A model generated the notes under the pieces. It searched no databases, had not been told where the DNA came from, and saw only the letters and a list, made by a program, of their open reading frames with translations. Shown piece by piece: positions 46,520 through 56,700 of a stretch of 64,000 bases of DNA; the first letter of the stretch is position 1, and each line of letters begins with the position of its first letter. The position numbers and the translations under genes are program-made. The DNA is from Pseudorhodoferax sp047601025 (GTDB lineage Bacteria > Pseudomonadota > Gammaproteobacteria > Burkholderiales > Burkholderiaceae_C), in assembly GCF_047601025.1 (NCBI RefSeq), contig NZ_JASGJZ010000001.1, positions 4,650,001-4,714,000 on the forward strand. The letters run 5' to 3'.

Positions 46520-47602
46520 CTAGTAGAACGAAACACGGCCGTGCTGCTTCAGATCGCCTGCCAACCAGTCAACCACGGCGCGCAGTTCATCATCGCTGCA
46601 TACCGAAGCCCGTATTCGATCCAGAAGATCAAGAGCGACCGCAGGGGATTGCCACTGGGCCGAGCTGGTAGCAAACAGAATCGCGCTGTGTCGAATTCGC
46701 TCACTCTGGCTCTGATCGATTGCGATCGACTCCATCACTGCCGGCACATCTGCCATGGTGTCCACCAGCGCATGCACCGCCTGCCCAATGGTCCCTCGAT
46801 CAATGCCGGAATCGTCGATCACCGAGAGCATGGCGAGCGCGTCCCCGCGATCAAACAATTCGCGCATTAGTCGAAGTGCCTCCTGACGGACTCCTTCGTC
46901 GATGACGTTCTGTTGGCTCCAGAATATGTCTCCATGCGTGGGGATGTGGCAGAGACGTGCAACGAGAGGGCGCAGGACTCTGCGGCCTTGAAAATTTGAG
47001 AGACACGAGATTAGGTAGTACCAGGTAGCTACTTGCTGCCTATGGAACGCGAACAGCGCCCGTAGTCCGTCAAAGCAGCGCTCATCGTCCGCTCGATCGG
47101 CAAAAGCCTCCAGAGCCCTTCCGAAGTTCTGCTCGCGGCTGTATGGTTCCCGATAGGTCAGGCAGTGTTGCCGAAACTCAGCAAATGAAGACTCTGAAAA
47201 GTCTTGGTCAGCGTAGATGCTGAAAGGTCCTTTCTTGACCGCCGCAGGGTTGCGTCGAAGATGATCGGTTATGTCAACCCAGGTCGCCCTTCTCGCCTCG
47301 GGGTCGACAATGATTGCTAGCACGGGCAGCGTGTGAGAGGCCCAGTACTCGAAGTGGTCGCGATCGGCCTGGAACCCGTAGCGTCCACCGCCAGCGCGAT
47401 ATGAAGAGCCTGACTTTATTTGCAGCGCCACACAGCAACCGGTGGCGCTTTCCTCGACCACAAACTCGACGTAAGCATCGTTTCCGAGGTCGTTCTGCAG
47501 ATCGATCTCTTGGAACGTGCAGTTGTGGTGCTCAACCAGCGTGCGCACGAAGTTGATCCCTTCCCGGCTTGTCGCCTGGGAGCGCTTTCTCGCGGTAGTC
47601 AT
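46520..47602 (-). CDS. DUF4365-domain protein, putative nuclease-like defence protein
   Basis: A 360-residue protein. The N-terminal DUF4365 domain is visible as EGINFVRTLVEHHNCTFQEI, NDLGNDAYVEFVVEE and CCVALQIKSGSSYRAGG; D/E and QIKSG fit a PD-(D/E)xK nuclease fold. The remaining ~190 residues are helical (HEAT-like pattern, RRVLRPLVARLCHIPTHGD and following) and unassigned. DUF4365 proteins are frequent in defence islands. It sits between the integrase relic and an XRE/AbiEii pair. No catalytic test is possible by eye. Confidence 0.78.
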   Translation of the reverse strand: MTTARKRSQATSREGINFVRTLVEHHNCTFQEIDLQNDLGNDAYVEFVVEESATGCCVALQIKSGSSYRAGGGRYGFQADRDHFEYWASHTLPVLAIIVDPEARRATWVDITDHLRRNPAAVKKGPFSIYADQDFSESSFAEFRQHCLTYREPYSREQNFGRALEAFADRADDERCFDGLRALFAFHRQQVATWYYLISCLSNFQGRRVLRPLVARLCHIPTHGDIFWSQQNVIDEGVRQEALRLMRELFDRGDALAMLSVIDDSGIDRGTIGQAVHALVDTMADVPAVMESIAIDQSQSERIRHSAILFATSSAQWQSPAVALDLLDRIRASVCSDDELRAVVDWLAGDLKQHGRVSFY

Positions 47603-47657
47603 ATCCCACCCTGCATCAGCATGTCCCTTCGCGATAAATGCCGTGCCGCTCTAACAA

Positions 47658-48314
47658 CTACAGGCTTTCCAGGAACTCGCCGACCACCGCCACGCAGTGA
47701 TCGAAGCCCGACGTGTAGTCCAGCGTAGCAATGGCGTCGAAGGCAGCTGGCAATCCAGCATGCGGCTGCCGGATCTGAGACAGGAATGCTTCTCGGTGGC
47801 GCAACAGGAACGGCGTCGCCGTCAGGAGTTGCTGAGGCTCGCGCTCGATCACCAGTGCAAAGTCAAACAGATCGCGCGCCGTGGCCCGGTCACCACGGTG
47901 GTACATCTTCTTCGCAATGATCTCGGCGGCCGTCTCCACCTTCACGGAGCGGCCGCCGATGTCCCAGGTTTCCCAAGCGTCGGCCAGCAGGTTTGGCGCG
48001 GCCACGAAGTCGACCTCGCCTTCCTCGAACTGCAGTTTGACGAAGGCGCCGGGCTGCTCGGTGTAGTCCTGCGTCAAATCCGCTGCCGTGTCACTCAACC
48101 GAGGCGTGACAAAGCCGAGGTACTGCGGATCGGGCACGAAGATGTCGATGTCCTTGCTCAGTCGATGGCGGTAACGGAACATCAGTACGGTCCCGCCGCC
48201 CAGGGTCCAGAACGGATCCTGGATTCCACCGTACCGGCTGATCTCGTCAATCAGCGCCAGCGCCCGCGGGAACAGCTTTTCCCAGGAACCGCCGGGCAGC
48301 GAACCTGCCTTCAT
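47658..48314 (-). CDS. Nucleotidyltransferase AbiEii-like toxin family protein
   Basis: A 218-residue protein with LGGGTVLMFRYRHRLSKDID (nucleotidyltransferase GG-x..DxD core, with SKDIDIFV), EEGEVDFVAAP and VETAAEIIAKKMYHRGDRAT, RDLFDFALV near the end. This is the pattern of the AbiEii/AbiGii toxin family of abortive-infection systems. It overlaps the XRE gene by 4 bp as the second gene of the pair, with the regulator probably acting as antitoxin. GTP-type nucleotidyl transfer to tRNA is known for relatives, not shown here. Confidence 0.85.
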   Translation of the reverse strand: MKAGSLPGGSWEKLFPRALALIDEISRYGGIQDPFWTLGGGTVLMFRYRHRLSKDIDIFVPDPQYLGFVTPRLSDTAADLTQDYTEQPGAFVKLQFEEGEVDFVAAPNLLADAWETWDIGGRSVKVETAAEIIAKKMYHRGDRATARDLFDFALVIEREPQQLLTATPFLLRHREAFLSQIRQPHAGLPAAFDAIATLDYTSGFDHCVAVVGEFLESL

Positions 48315-48802
48315 GCCCACAGCGCCCGCCGGTGCACGGACAAGGATTCGGCCAGTTTTGCCACGTTGCGCCAAATCTGCCGCGGTGGCAGGTGCACGCG
48401 CGAGGCGGCCTCCTCCACAGCCATCACGACGATAGGCACGGGCGCTTCATCGAGCAAATGGGTCAGGTGCGGGGCAAATGGGAGCGGCACATCACCACTC
48501 GCTAGGACCTGCTCCAGCGCATCAGGCCCCAGTTCACGCGCATAGCTGACGCTGGCTGTCTTGGCCGCCATCCACAGGCCACGCTTCTTACGCCGCGCCA
48601 GCGTATCCGGCTTGGGGCTGTCCAGCCCCAGCACCGCCATCACCTGCCCCACGCGGTTGACGCCCAGATCGCTCAGGGTGCCGTTTTCCAGGCCGACCAG
48701 GGTCTGCCGCGACAGGCCGCTCAGGAGCGCCAACTGCGCCTGAGACAAGCCCAGTTCAGCGCGTCGCACGCGTACGGCATGGCCGATGTCGATGAGGTTC
48801 AT
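48311..48802 (-). CDS. XRE-family HTH protein, antitoxin/regulator of AbiEii-like toxin
   Basis: A 163-residue protein with HTH RVRRAELGLSQAQLALLSGL then SRQTLVGLENGTLSDLGVNR and a C-terminal helical part with LDSPKPDTLARRKKRGLWMA. It is followed by the nucleotidyltransferase with a 4-bp overlap. ATG 48802 is chosen because strong palindromes lie at 48816-48840, just upstream; an ATG at 48841 would put the operator inside the gene. Confidence 0.85.
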   Translation of the reverse strand: MNLIDIGHAVRVRRAELGLSQAQLALLSGLSRQTLVGLENGTLSDLGVNRVGQVMAVLGLDSPKPDTLARRKKRGLWMAAKTASVSYARELGPDALEQVLASGDVPLPFAPHLTHLLDEAPVPIVVMAVEEAASRVHLPPRQIWRNVAKLAESLSVHRRALWA

Positions 48803-48815
48803 GGTAGGCAGCAGC

Positions 48816-48840
48816 TGGACATTGTCCAAAATATTAGACA
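48816..48840 (-). promoter_or_regulatory. Palindromic operators upstream of the XRE/AbiEii genes
   Basis: TGGACA-T-TGTCCA (48816-48828) is perfect, and TGTCCAAAATATTAGACA (48823-48840) is an 18-bp near-palindrome sharing an arm with it. The TGTC-N10-GACA shape is characteristic of operators bound by XRE antitoxins. The site lies between the XRE gene and the divergent defence operon. Confidence 0.65.
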
Positions 48841-48841
48841 T

Positions 48842-49127
48842 AGTACGCCAACACATCTTCATTCGCAAGGATTGAGGCCTCCCGCTTTTCCATATTGTGA
48901 AGTAATTCATTTGCGGCGCACCAAATGAGGGCATTTACTCCGGATCTCCGGCAAACGCCCCTCAGGTTTGTTGCAGAATGTTTATTCAACCTGTTGAGGT
49001 GCGGTTTCAAACGGGAGATTGACGACAAGACGGCGGTCATGAGCAGGCTTCTCAAGAAGCGGGGCCGGTGGCGCAAGTCATGTCACATGTTCACTGACCA
49101 AAAATTCAGCCATTTCAAGGGAGAAGG
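48842..49127. other. Divergent intergenic region before the DISARM-like operon
   Basis: About 290 bp between the XRE operators and the leader ORF. A 68-codon plus-strand frame (48925-49131) resembles nothing and has no good Shine-Dalgarno. The promoter of the defence operon must be here but no clear -35/-10 pair was recognised. Confidence 0.4.
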
Positions 49128-49190
49128 ATGAGCGCAAAGCTGTCAATTGATGCGACGACTACAGCAAGTGGGAGCGGGAACTCAGACTGA
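49128..49190 (+). CDS. 20-codon leader ORF coupled to the methylase gene
   Basis: ATG 49128 follows a strong purine tract (AAGGGAGAAGG, 49117-49127) and opens 20 codons rich in Ser/Thr/Gly/Asp, ending TGA at 49188-49190. That stop shares its A with the methylase ATG (TGATG), whereas the methylase itself has only a poorly spaced GGAG. Ribosomes could reach the methylase by termination-reinitiation. It may be a leader peptide or simply a mis-phased N terminus; no homology is recognised. Confidence 0.4.
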   Translation: MSAKLSIDATTTASGSGNSD

Positions 49191-50935
49191 TGGCGCCGTT
49201 TTCAAAGCTGTCCATCAAGCGACGCGTTCGAGCCCTCGGACAAATCACCGAGAAATGCGGATGCGACGCGCCGACGCTCGTCGGCACAATCCTGCGCATT
49301 TGGTGCAAGACAGCATTCCCTGCGCTACCGAAGCCGTCTCTGCCCTATTCCAAAGGGCTCGCCGCCGAGCCACAAATAAAGGCCTTTGTGGTGGTTCTAG
49401 GCCAACTAAGCTTTCTCGAGGCGACGTACTGGCTGAGTTCCTCCTACGCCATGCTGGTCGATGAGGCTTATCAGAAGAAGCTGGCAATGTTCTTCACGCC
49501 GGCGTCGCTTACCGAAGGACTGCTTGACGACCTTGCTGCACAGGGCGTCGACTTCGGTAGCCAGTCTTTCATGGACCCGGCCTGCGGCGGAGCAGCCTTC
49601 TTAGCCCCCATTGCGCTGCGCATGCGAACGGCGCTAGCGGCTGAGGGGAGATCGGCACTTAAAACTCTCAAGCACATCGAAAAGCACCTCCACGGAGGCG
49701 ACCTGGATAAGACGCTGTGCGAGCTGTCCAAGCACTTCCTGTGCATGGCCCTGCACGCTGAGATCCAGAAGACAGGGTACATCCCATCGTTCAAGGTCCA
49801 CCCGGCCAACTCATTGATCCACCTGGCCGCCAGCCTCGGCACGGTCGACGTCGTCGTCTGCAATCCGCCTTACCGCAAGATGACCTCCGGCGAGTTGGAG
49901 CCGTTGCGCGACACATACTCGGACGTCATCGAGGCCCAACCGAACCTCTACTGTCTCTTCATCACCCTCTGCGTTCGCTTGCTTCGAATTGGAGGGCGTG
50001 CCGCTCTCGTCACACCGACCAGCTTTCTGTCCGGGCAGTACTTCGGGCGGCTGCGCATGTTCCTCATCCGTAACACCGACGTCGAGCACATAGGCATGGT
50101 CAGCGACCGCCAAGGTGTGTTCATCGACGTGGAGCAGGAGACAGCATTGACGGTGCTGAGGCGCTGCGCCGAAGAGGATCGCAAGCAAGTGCGAGCCAAC
50201 GTCTCAGTCGTCTCGAGAACTGGTCAATACACGAGCGTCGGTGAATGCACGCTGCCCAACGCCGGCGCCGTGTGGCCCATCCCGCGCTCCATTGAAGATG
50301 TGGCCCTACTCAGGACGGCCACCTTATCGCGGTTCCGCCTGTCCGATTACGGCTACCGGGTGCGCATCGGGGCGTACGTCTGGAATCGAGACAAGCGGCC
50401 CAAGTTTGAATCCCTTCAGGACGCGCGGCAAGTCAAGGCACACACGGCGATGCCGCTGATGTGGTCGCGGGACATTGTTTCCTGCGGCATCGTTCGACTT
50501 GAGGATACCTCCGCCTATGACGGGGAGCATCGCTTCGTCGACCTGGGAGACAAGGAGCACACGTCTGTAGTCACGTCGCCGTGCGTGGTAATGCAACGAG
50601 TGACGTCCAACGATCAGCCGCGGCGCCTTGTGGCGGCCGCCGTGTCGCCGGGCGTCTTTGACACCTACGGTGGGTTTGTTGGCGAGAACCACGTCGTCAT
50701 CATCGAAGCGGTCAGCGGCAAACCAGCCCTGCCACCCACCAAGCTAGCGAAGCTCCTGAGCGCGCACGCGGTCGAGCGCTACTTTCGGTGCATCTCGGGC
50801 GCCACCAACGTCTCGGCGTTCGAGCTCAACCAGCTTGCACTACCCGACCCGCAGGTACTTCGCGGGGTCGCTGCCAATGGCAGGTCCATGGACGAAGCAG
50901 TGAGCCTGGCGTTCGGGCTCGTTTCCGAAGGATGA
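49190..50935 (+). CDS. N6-adenine DNA methyltransferase, DISARM-associated (DrmMI-like)
   Basis: A 581-residue class I methyltransferase: SAM motif DPACGGAAFLAP at 129-140, an acidic GGDLD at ~169-173, catalytic NPPY at 225-228, followed by LVTPTSFLSGQYFG, and a C-terminal target-recognition half with TNVSAFELNQLALPDPQVL as in Eco57I/TaqI-like enzymes. The NPPY motif indicates N6-adenine (not C5) methylation. In DISARM the methylase marks host DNA as self while the Drm complex attacks unmarked phage DNA. First full gene of the run; 33 bp before the DrmE-like gene. Confidence 0.88.
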   Translation: MAPFSKLSIKRRVRALGQITEKCGCDAPTLVGTILRIWCKTAFPALPKPSLPYSKGLAAEPQIKAFVVVLGQLSFLEATYWLSSSYAMLVDEAYQKKLAMFFTPASLTEGLLDDLAAQGVDFGSQSFMDPACGGAAFLAPIALRMRTALAAEGRSALKTLKHIEKHLHGGDLDKTLCELSKHFLCMALHAEIQKTGYIPSFKVHPANSLIHLAASLGTVDVVVCNPPYRKMTSGELEPLRDTYSDVIEAQPNLYCLFITLCVRLLRIGGRAALVTPTSFLSGQYFGRLRMFLIRNTDVEHIGMVSDRQGVFIDVEQETALTVLRRCAEEDRKQVRANVSVVSRTGQYTSVGECTLPNAGAVWPIPRSIEDVALLRTATLSRFRLSDYGYRVRIGAYVWNRDKRPKFESLQDARQVKAHTAMPLMWSRDIVSCGIVRLEDTSAYDGEHRFVDLGDKEHTSVVTSPCVVMQRVTSNDQPRRLVAAAVSPGVFDTYGGFVGENHVVIIEAVSGKPALPPTKLAKLLSAHAVERYFRCISGATNVSAFELNQLALPDPQVLRGVAANGRSMDEAVSLAFGLVSEG

Positions 50936-50968
50936 ATAGACAAGGCAAACATTAGTTCGGACTTTGCA

Positions 50969-53737
50969 ATGCCTCAATTCAAGTCACTGGCGGACCGCCA
51001 AGCAGACCAAGCGAAAGCACGCGAAAAGCAAGCCGAACGGGCTCGTAAGTACGCCGCCAAGCCCGTGGGAGGGAAACCGTCATCGGCCAAGCCCCGCGCA
51101 GTGCCGCTGCCGCCTTCCCCGCCGCCGACCCCAGCGCGTCCACAACGGGCGTGGGCCCAGGTCCGCGCGGGCAACGCTCACCTGACCTACCAATCCCGCA
51201 CGGCCAACGAAACTGTTGCAGCACAACCTTGGACTAAAGAGCTCGTGAGCACCCTGCTCGCAGCCGCCGACCAAGGCGGCGTGACGCTCTGCCTTGTCTG
51301 GCCGGCGAAGGTAACCGCGCTGCCGCTGCTGCATGCGTTGGCAAACATCGAGCGCGTTTTCGCCAAGGACCTGCGTGGCGTCCGCACCTTGCTCTATCCG
51401 GGCACGCACGCCTGCCGCGCGCTGCTCCATAGCGTGCTCGCCAACCGCGAGGCACTGAGTGCTCTCTATCGAACGCTGTGGGTGCAGCGGGCGAACGGTG
51501 CATTCGAGCCGGAGTCATGCACGTTATCGCCAGCGTTCCTCGCCGCCTTGTGGGCATTGAACGACCTTACTCAGCACACACCCGAGGCCCCGAACCCTTC
51601 TCTGGCAGAGCTCGTTCCGACATTTGTCTTCGACCCCGCCAAGCGAGCCTGGGCCACGACGACGTCCAACCCGCTGGAACGCACCCTTGCGAAGGTCGAA
51701 CGCTTGGCGCATCGGCGCGACTTGCGCCAGAGGGTCAGCCTCGAGTGGGATATCCCCGACAAGGCGCCGGGTGCCCTCATGGTGCTGCACCACACGGCCA
51801 AGAAGGAGTCGTGGCGGACGGCTTTGGCCGCCCAGGCATTGAGGAGCCAGGGACGCCCGGAGGTCTTGCTGCTGGACGCAACGGACGCGGCGAAGCGCAC
51901 GAATTACGCGGCGGTGGAGCGAATCCCCGGCTTTCTGTCGTTTGCACGAGAGAACGGATTCTCCGACATGGGGGCCGTCATCGTGACAGACGACCCGAAG
52001 ACCTTCTTCATCCTGCGGGCGCAACTTCGCGATTCCGTGAGCACGCTCTCAACGAGGGTGTGGGCCGCCGAAGCCGACGAAATGCTGCTCTCGGCGCATC
52101 CGGTCGCTGCCGACTGGCAGCCCGCTCCGCGCAGCAACTCGAACTTCAGCGTGAGCATCGTCGACCGGGACGCATCCCAGCTTGCGCTGGCGTTCCAACG
52201 TCTGACTTCAGCGGCCGGCAATGAGGAGAGCCCAGCCTACCAGGCACTGCTCGAGGCCTGCATGTACGTTCTGCGGCTATCCAACATGCCGGCGGGCTAC
52301 ACCGACCTCACCGCGACGTCGGCGGAGGCCAGCGAAGGCGACTACGGCAGCCGGCAGAACGCCTGGACGCCTGTGAAGCTCAAACTCGCCGCAGCACTCG
52401 ACTCCGGCGCGTTAAACCAGGTACGCGACTCCGTTGAACGGGCCATCGCGCGGGCCGAAAAGCTTCTCGACGACTGGAACGATGCCACGCCAATGGCGTC
52501 TCGCATGTTGGCCGAAGTCCGCAAACACGCAGTTGCCAGCCGACAGGGCATCTCGCTGGTGCTGACGAATAACCGGTACGTGCTGCTGGCGCATAGCTTT
52601 CTGCAGCGGAAGCTGGGAGCAGATTGGCCCACTGCTGAAGGGCGTATCGAATGGCACACGCTCTCTGCTGTGGGCAAGACGCTCGCTGGGGACCGTAGGA
52701 GCAAGCACTTCACCTTTGTCGGCATCAATCCAGACGTGCTTCGCATTCTGGTGACGCATCCGGAAGTGCCACACGGAACTGCGGTGCTGGTGGCCTATCG
52801 GCAGGCCGAATCCACGCTCACGACGCTCACCAGCATGAAGGAGGTGGATGCGTTCAAGGCCTACCGGGGGCGTATCGGTCTGCTGGCCCAGGAGCTAGAG
52901 CGGCGCCTCGCAGAGGTTCCGAACCCGCTGGGCATCAACAAGCTGCGCGAGATGCCGCTCACGTTCAAGTTCGACGACAACGGTCACAACAACCCGAATG
53001 GGGAGCAGACGTACTACAAGTTTGAACTGGAAGGTGGTGGTCGCGCGTACGCCTCTGGCTGGGTCTATCGTCATGTTCCCGACGAGGATCCGCCCTTCCG
53101 GCGAGCAGTCGCCAGCGCCATCCAGCCCGGCGACTTCATCTTCGACATGAGCGACGAGCTGCGCGCCAAGCTGGAGTCGTCATTGCAGCTAAACGGCGAA
53201 GGCGTGAGCTCTGTGGTGGACCCTGTGCGCATGCTGCTCAAGCTGTACCACGACGATGTTCAGCGGCGCTGCGCGTTGATGTTCACGTCTACTAAGCGGT
53301 CGGCGCTGGCTCGCGAGATTCACGCCAAGATGGTTGAACTGGACCCGAAGGCCACGGCCTGCCGGCCGGGTCGCGTGTACTACTGGCTGGCCCTGCAGGC
53401 GAAGGACGATACAAGGCCTCACGCCGCCAAGGATTCCAAGTACTTCAAGGTCTTCTGCAAGGCCTTGGGCATCAGCGACGAGGCGGCCGAGCAGCACTGG
53501 GGCTTCGTGCGCAATGCGCGGCGTTTGAATCAGTACCTGGGGCGGGAGCTGGTCGCCCGGTACGCCGAGATTCTGTTCCAGCCAGAGAGCGCTGCGACAT
53601 ACCGCAAGGTGCCCGAAGATGTTATCCGGCAACTGCAACAGGAAGCGTTGCGGTGCGTCTACCGAGTCGAACACGTCGTGCCGCCGCCAGCGCGTGTGAC
53701 CACGAACAAGAAGGGAGAGACAAGTGCCCATTCTTAG
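50969..53737 (+). CDS. drmE: DrmE-like DISARM protein of unknown activity
   Basis: This 922-residue protein has a basic, Ala/Pro-rich N terminus (~1-65), a middle with ISLVLTNNRYVLLAHSFLQR and FVGINPDVLRILVTHPEVPH resembling phosphate-loop-free helicase-like folds, and a C-terminal ~250 residues including FIFDMSDELRAKLESSLQLN and the helical KLYHDDVQRRCALMF. Length, position directly before drmA and the C-terminal helical domain fit DrmE of class 2 DISARM. No Walker motif or SNF2 signature is visible, so it is not DrmD. Its 3' end overlaps drmA by 14 bp. Assignment is by context plus weak resemblance. Confidence 0.62.
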   Translation: MPQFKSLADRQADQAKAREKQAERARKYAAKPVGGKPSSAKPRAVPLPPSPPPTPARPQRAWAQVRAGNAHLTYQSRTANETVAAQPWTKELVSTLLAAADQGGVTLCLVWPAKVTALPLLHALANIERVFAKDLRGVRTLLYPGTHACRALLHSVLANREALSALYRTLWVQRANGAFEPESCTLSPAFLAALWALNDLTQHTPEAPNPSLAELVPTFVFDPAKRAWATTTSNPLERTLAKVERLAHRRDLRQRVSLEWDIPDKAPGALMVLHHTAKKESWRTALAAQALRSQGRPEVLLLDATDAAKRTNYAAVERIPGFLSFARENGFSDMGAVIVTDDPKTFFILRAQLRDSVSTLSTRVWAAEADEMLLSAHPVAADWQPAPRSNSNFSVSIVDRDASQLALAFQRLTSAAGNEESPAYQALLEACMYVLRLSNMPAGYTDLTATSAEASEGDYGSRQNAWTPVKLKLAAALDSGALNQVRDSVERAIARAEKLLDDWNDATPMASRMLAEVRKHAVASRQGISLVLTNNRYVLLAHSFLQRKLGADWPTAEGRIEWHTLSAVGKTLAGDRRSKHFTFVGINPDVLRILVTHPEVPHGTAVLVAYRQAESTLTTLTSMKEVDAFKAYRGRIGLLAQELERRLAEVPNPLGINKLREMPLTFKFDDNGHNNPNGEQTYYKFELEGGGRAYASGWVYRHVPDEDPPFRRAVASAIQPGDFIFDMSDELRAKLESSLQLNGEGVSSVVDPVRMLLKLYHDDVQRRCALMFTSTKRSALAREIHAKMVELDPKATACRPGRVYYWLALQAKDDTRPHAAKDSKYFKVFCKALGISDEAAEQHWGFVRNARRLNQYLGRELVARYAEILFQPESAATYRKVPEDVIRQLQQEALRCVYRVEHVVPPPARVTTNKKGETSAHS

Positions 53738-56700
53738 TAAGAACCCCCGCGACATCCATCCGGCCTACAAGGAGGCTGTCGTCGACAGCCTCCTCAACGG
53801 ACTGTCGGCGCGGCTCGCCGGCCGAGGCGACTTCTACAAAGTCGTTTACGGGGCCAAGCCGAGCGCTGCGCTGATGTCGGAATTCATCATGCCGATGCCG
53901 CTAGAGGAGCGTGGCGGTGACGAGGAGGCGGACCCCATCCGCATCAGTGCGCATGGCATGGACTTCCAGATTCGCTCGGCTGCTTTGGGCACCACGCTGG
54001 GCGTGTCGCTGACTGGCGCCGTATACGTCCGCATCCTGCCAACCGAGGATGAAGTGAAGCCCGGCGGACGACTGGAGGCCACGTTCCCATTGACGCGCGA
54101 GGCCCGAGCTGACATCCGCAGCAAGGTCAAGGACGCACTGAGCAAGCTCGTCGCCGCACTGCCAGGGGGCAAGATGCATCCGGATTGGGCCGCGAAGAGC
54201 TACGACGCTCGCAAGGCCGCCTACGAATCGATGGGCCTGCCGTTCGACAACCGATTGGACCGCGCTCCGGCGGAGGAAGACGCGGGAGCCGAAGGCACTC
54301 ACGGTGAGAACGGCGAAGGCGGCGAGGAAGGCGAGGCACGCCCGGTTCAAGAGGTCGCCGTCGGATTGAGCACCCCTGACCACCTGGCCGACGACATTGC
54401 TCCCCCGCCGAAGTGGCTCCGGCTCGAGCTCGCCTTGCCCTCCTTCGAGTTCACCCCGGCGACAGCCCAGGCCGATGCGAAGAAGGCGACCGACGACCTG
54501 AATGCAGCCATCGCCAAGCATCTCGCCGACTGGGCCGCCAGCTCGGAGCCCGAAACAGGTGGCAAGTTGTGGGGGTACCGGCGCGCACGAGTGCGCCCGT
54601 CCGACGTGCGCAACTGGAAGGGCTTCCTAGAACGGGTGCGCGCCTCAAGCTTGGCGGTCATCGTGCCCCAGATTGAACTTCGTTGGGTTGTCCAGGCGAT
54701 ACCGGACCCGGTCGATGCGACTCGCACGACCGTCCACGTGGCACTGGAGAACTGGACCACTCCACTCACGAAGTCGAACTTCAAGGAGCTGGAACCCTCG
54801 CTCTTCCAGGTCTCTGTGACCACGGCAGTGCCGGCAGCCGACCACCAGTTTCTACGCCTGGACCGCGTCAAGCCGTCCTACCGGTACAACCAGTACCTCA
54901 AGTACCCGGCGCTGGGGTTCAACGGCGGCATCACCCTGACTGTCGATGGCGCACTGCACCGGCTGACCACGACCTGGGCGCCACGCTACGTGCTTCCCCG
55001 AATCATCCCGACCGATGGCGCCGTCGAGCGCAACATCGAAAAGCTGTCGCAACCCGACTGCCTGGCCGACCTGAAGCCTCTTGTCACGGCCTACGAGGCA
55101 TGGCTAACCATGGTCGAAAAGCATCCGGTGGACCAAGGCCTCGGCGGGCCGAATACCGTGGAGCAACTGGCGGCCGAGAAGGAGAAGCTGCACCTGGACC
55201 TCGCGGCGTGGCGCCGTGAGCTGGGTGCTATCCGCTGCGGCCTGGACATCCTCGAGAAATCCCGCGCAAGTTGGAGCGGGCCAGGCGTCCAGAAGTCGCC
55301 GCTCGGCATCCCGTTCGAAGCGTGGGTTTCGATGAACACCGCAATGGCCAAGGTGGCGAAGTCGAAAGGCTATGACGAGTGGCGCCTGTTCCAGCTCGCC
55401 TTCATCCTGGCGTCCATTCCGGCTTTCGCGACGCGCATTCCGGAATTCCACAGCTACTACACGCCAGAGGTCGCCAAGCACGCCAACGCCGTGACGCTGC
55501 TGTACTTCTCGACTGGCGGCGGCAAATCCGAAGCGTTTCTGGGCCTGCTGGCATTCGTGCTTTTCATCGACCGTCTGCGGGGAAAGCGCCGAGGCGTGTC
55601 GGCCCTGATGCGCTACCCGTTGCGCCTGCTCACCCTGCAGCAAGCGCGCCGCACCTTCGCAACGATGGGCGCGGCCGAGGATGTTCGACACACGCGCGGG
55701 CATCCCGGCGAGCCGTTCTCGCTCGGGTTCTGGGTTGGCGGTAGCAACACGCCAAATTGGCATTCCGAGGACGGCTACACCGAAGTGCCCGGCGACGATG
55801 AAGTCGCCCCGAGTGCGGAGGCCAAGCAGAAGGACGTCCAGCCCTACAAGAGCGCCCGCGAGCGCTGGCTGAAGCTGTCCTCGTGCCCGTTTTGTGGCAA
55901 TAGGGACGGCAGCCTCTTGGCGCTACGTCGTCAATCAGGCACCGGCGCCAACGCAATGGGGCACTACTGCACCGCGCCGAAAGAGAAGTGTTCCTGGAAC
56001 GGCCGGTTCGCCAAGTCGACGCCGCTGCCCTTTTACATCGTCGACGAAGACATCTACGACCTGGCTCCGTCCGTCCTCCTGGGTACGGTCGACAAGCTCG
56101 CCGCCATCGGTCAGTCGCAGGGCACTATCCGCAAGTTCTTCGGGATGTTCGGGTTTGCGCCGCTGGTCGAGACCGGCAGCGAGCGCCTGTACGTACCGAT
56201 GAAGTCCAAGGATTGGGATGGTCACCCGGGCGCCGGCACGCGCGCCCTGTTCCCCTCGTTCGCCTCAGGCGAAAAGAGGTTCTTCGACCCGCTTCCGGCA
56301 CTGCTAATTCAGGACGAGGCCCACCTACTGGATGAGTCGCTGGGGACGTTCTCGGGTCTGTTCGAATCTGCGCTGGAGGCGGCGCTCGACCAACTCTCGC
56401 CGCTGTTGAAGGGTCATCTCTCATACGAGCCCGAGTCCACGGTCCGTCGAAAAATCAAGGTCATTGCAGCGTCGGCCACGGTCAGCGAGCCACAGCGACA
56501 AATGCGCAACCTCTACCAGCGCGACAACACGGTCCAGTTCCCCCATCCGGGACCCACGCTGTACGACTCGTTCTACGCAACGCCCCTCCAGCCTGACTCT
56601 ACGTCCGACGACATCGAGCGCGCGGCCATTCCTGCAGGCGACGTGGAACTGCGCAGCCACTGGGCGCGCGTCTACGCCTCCGTCCTGACGAACGGGCACC

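Noticed and set aside
48925..49131. 68-codon plus-strand frame upstream of the methylase
   Set aside because: No ribosome-binding site, no family resemblance; it only happens to end over the leader ORF start.
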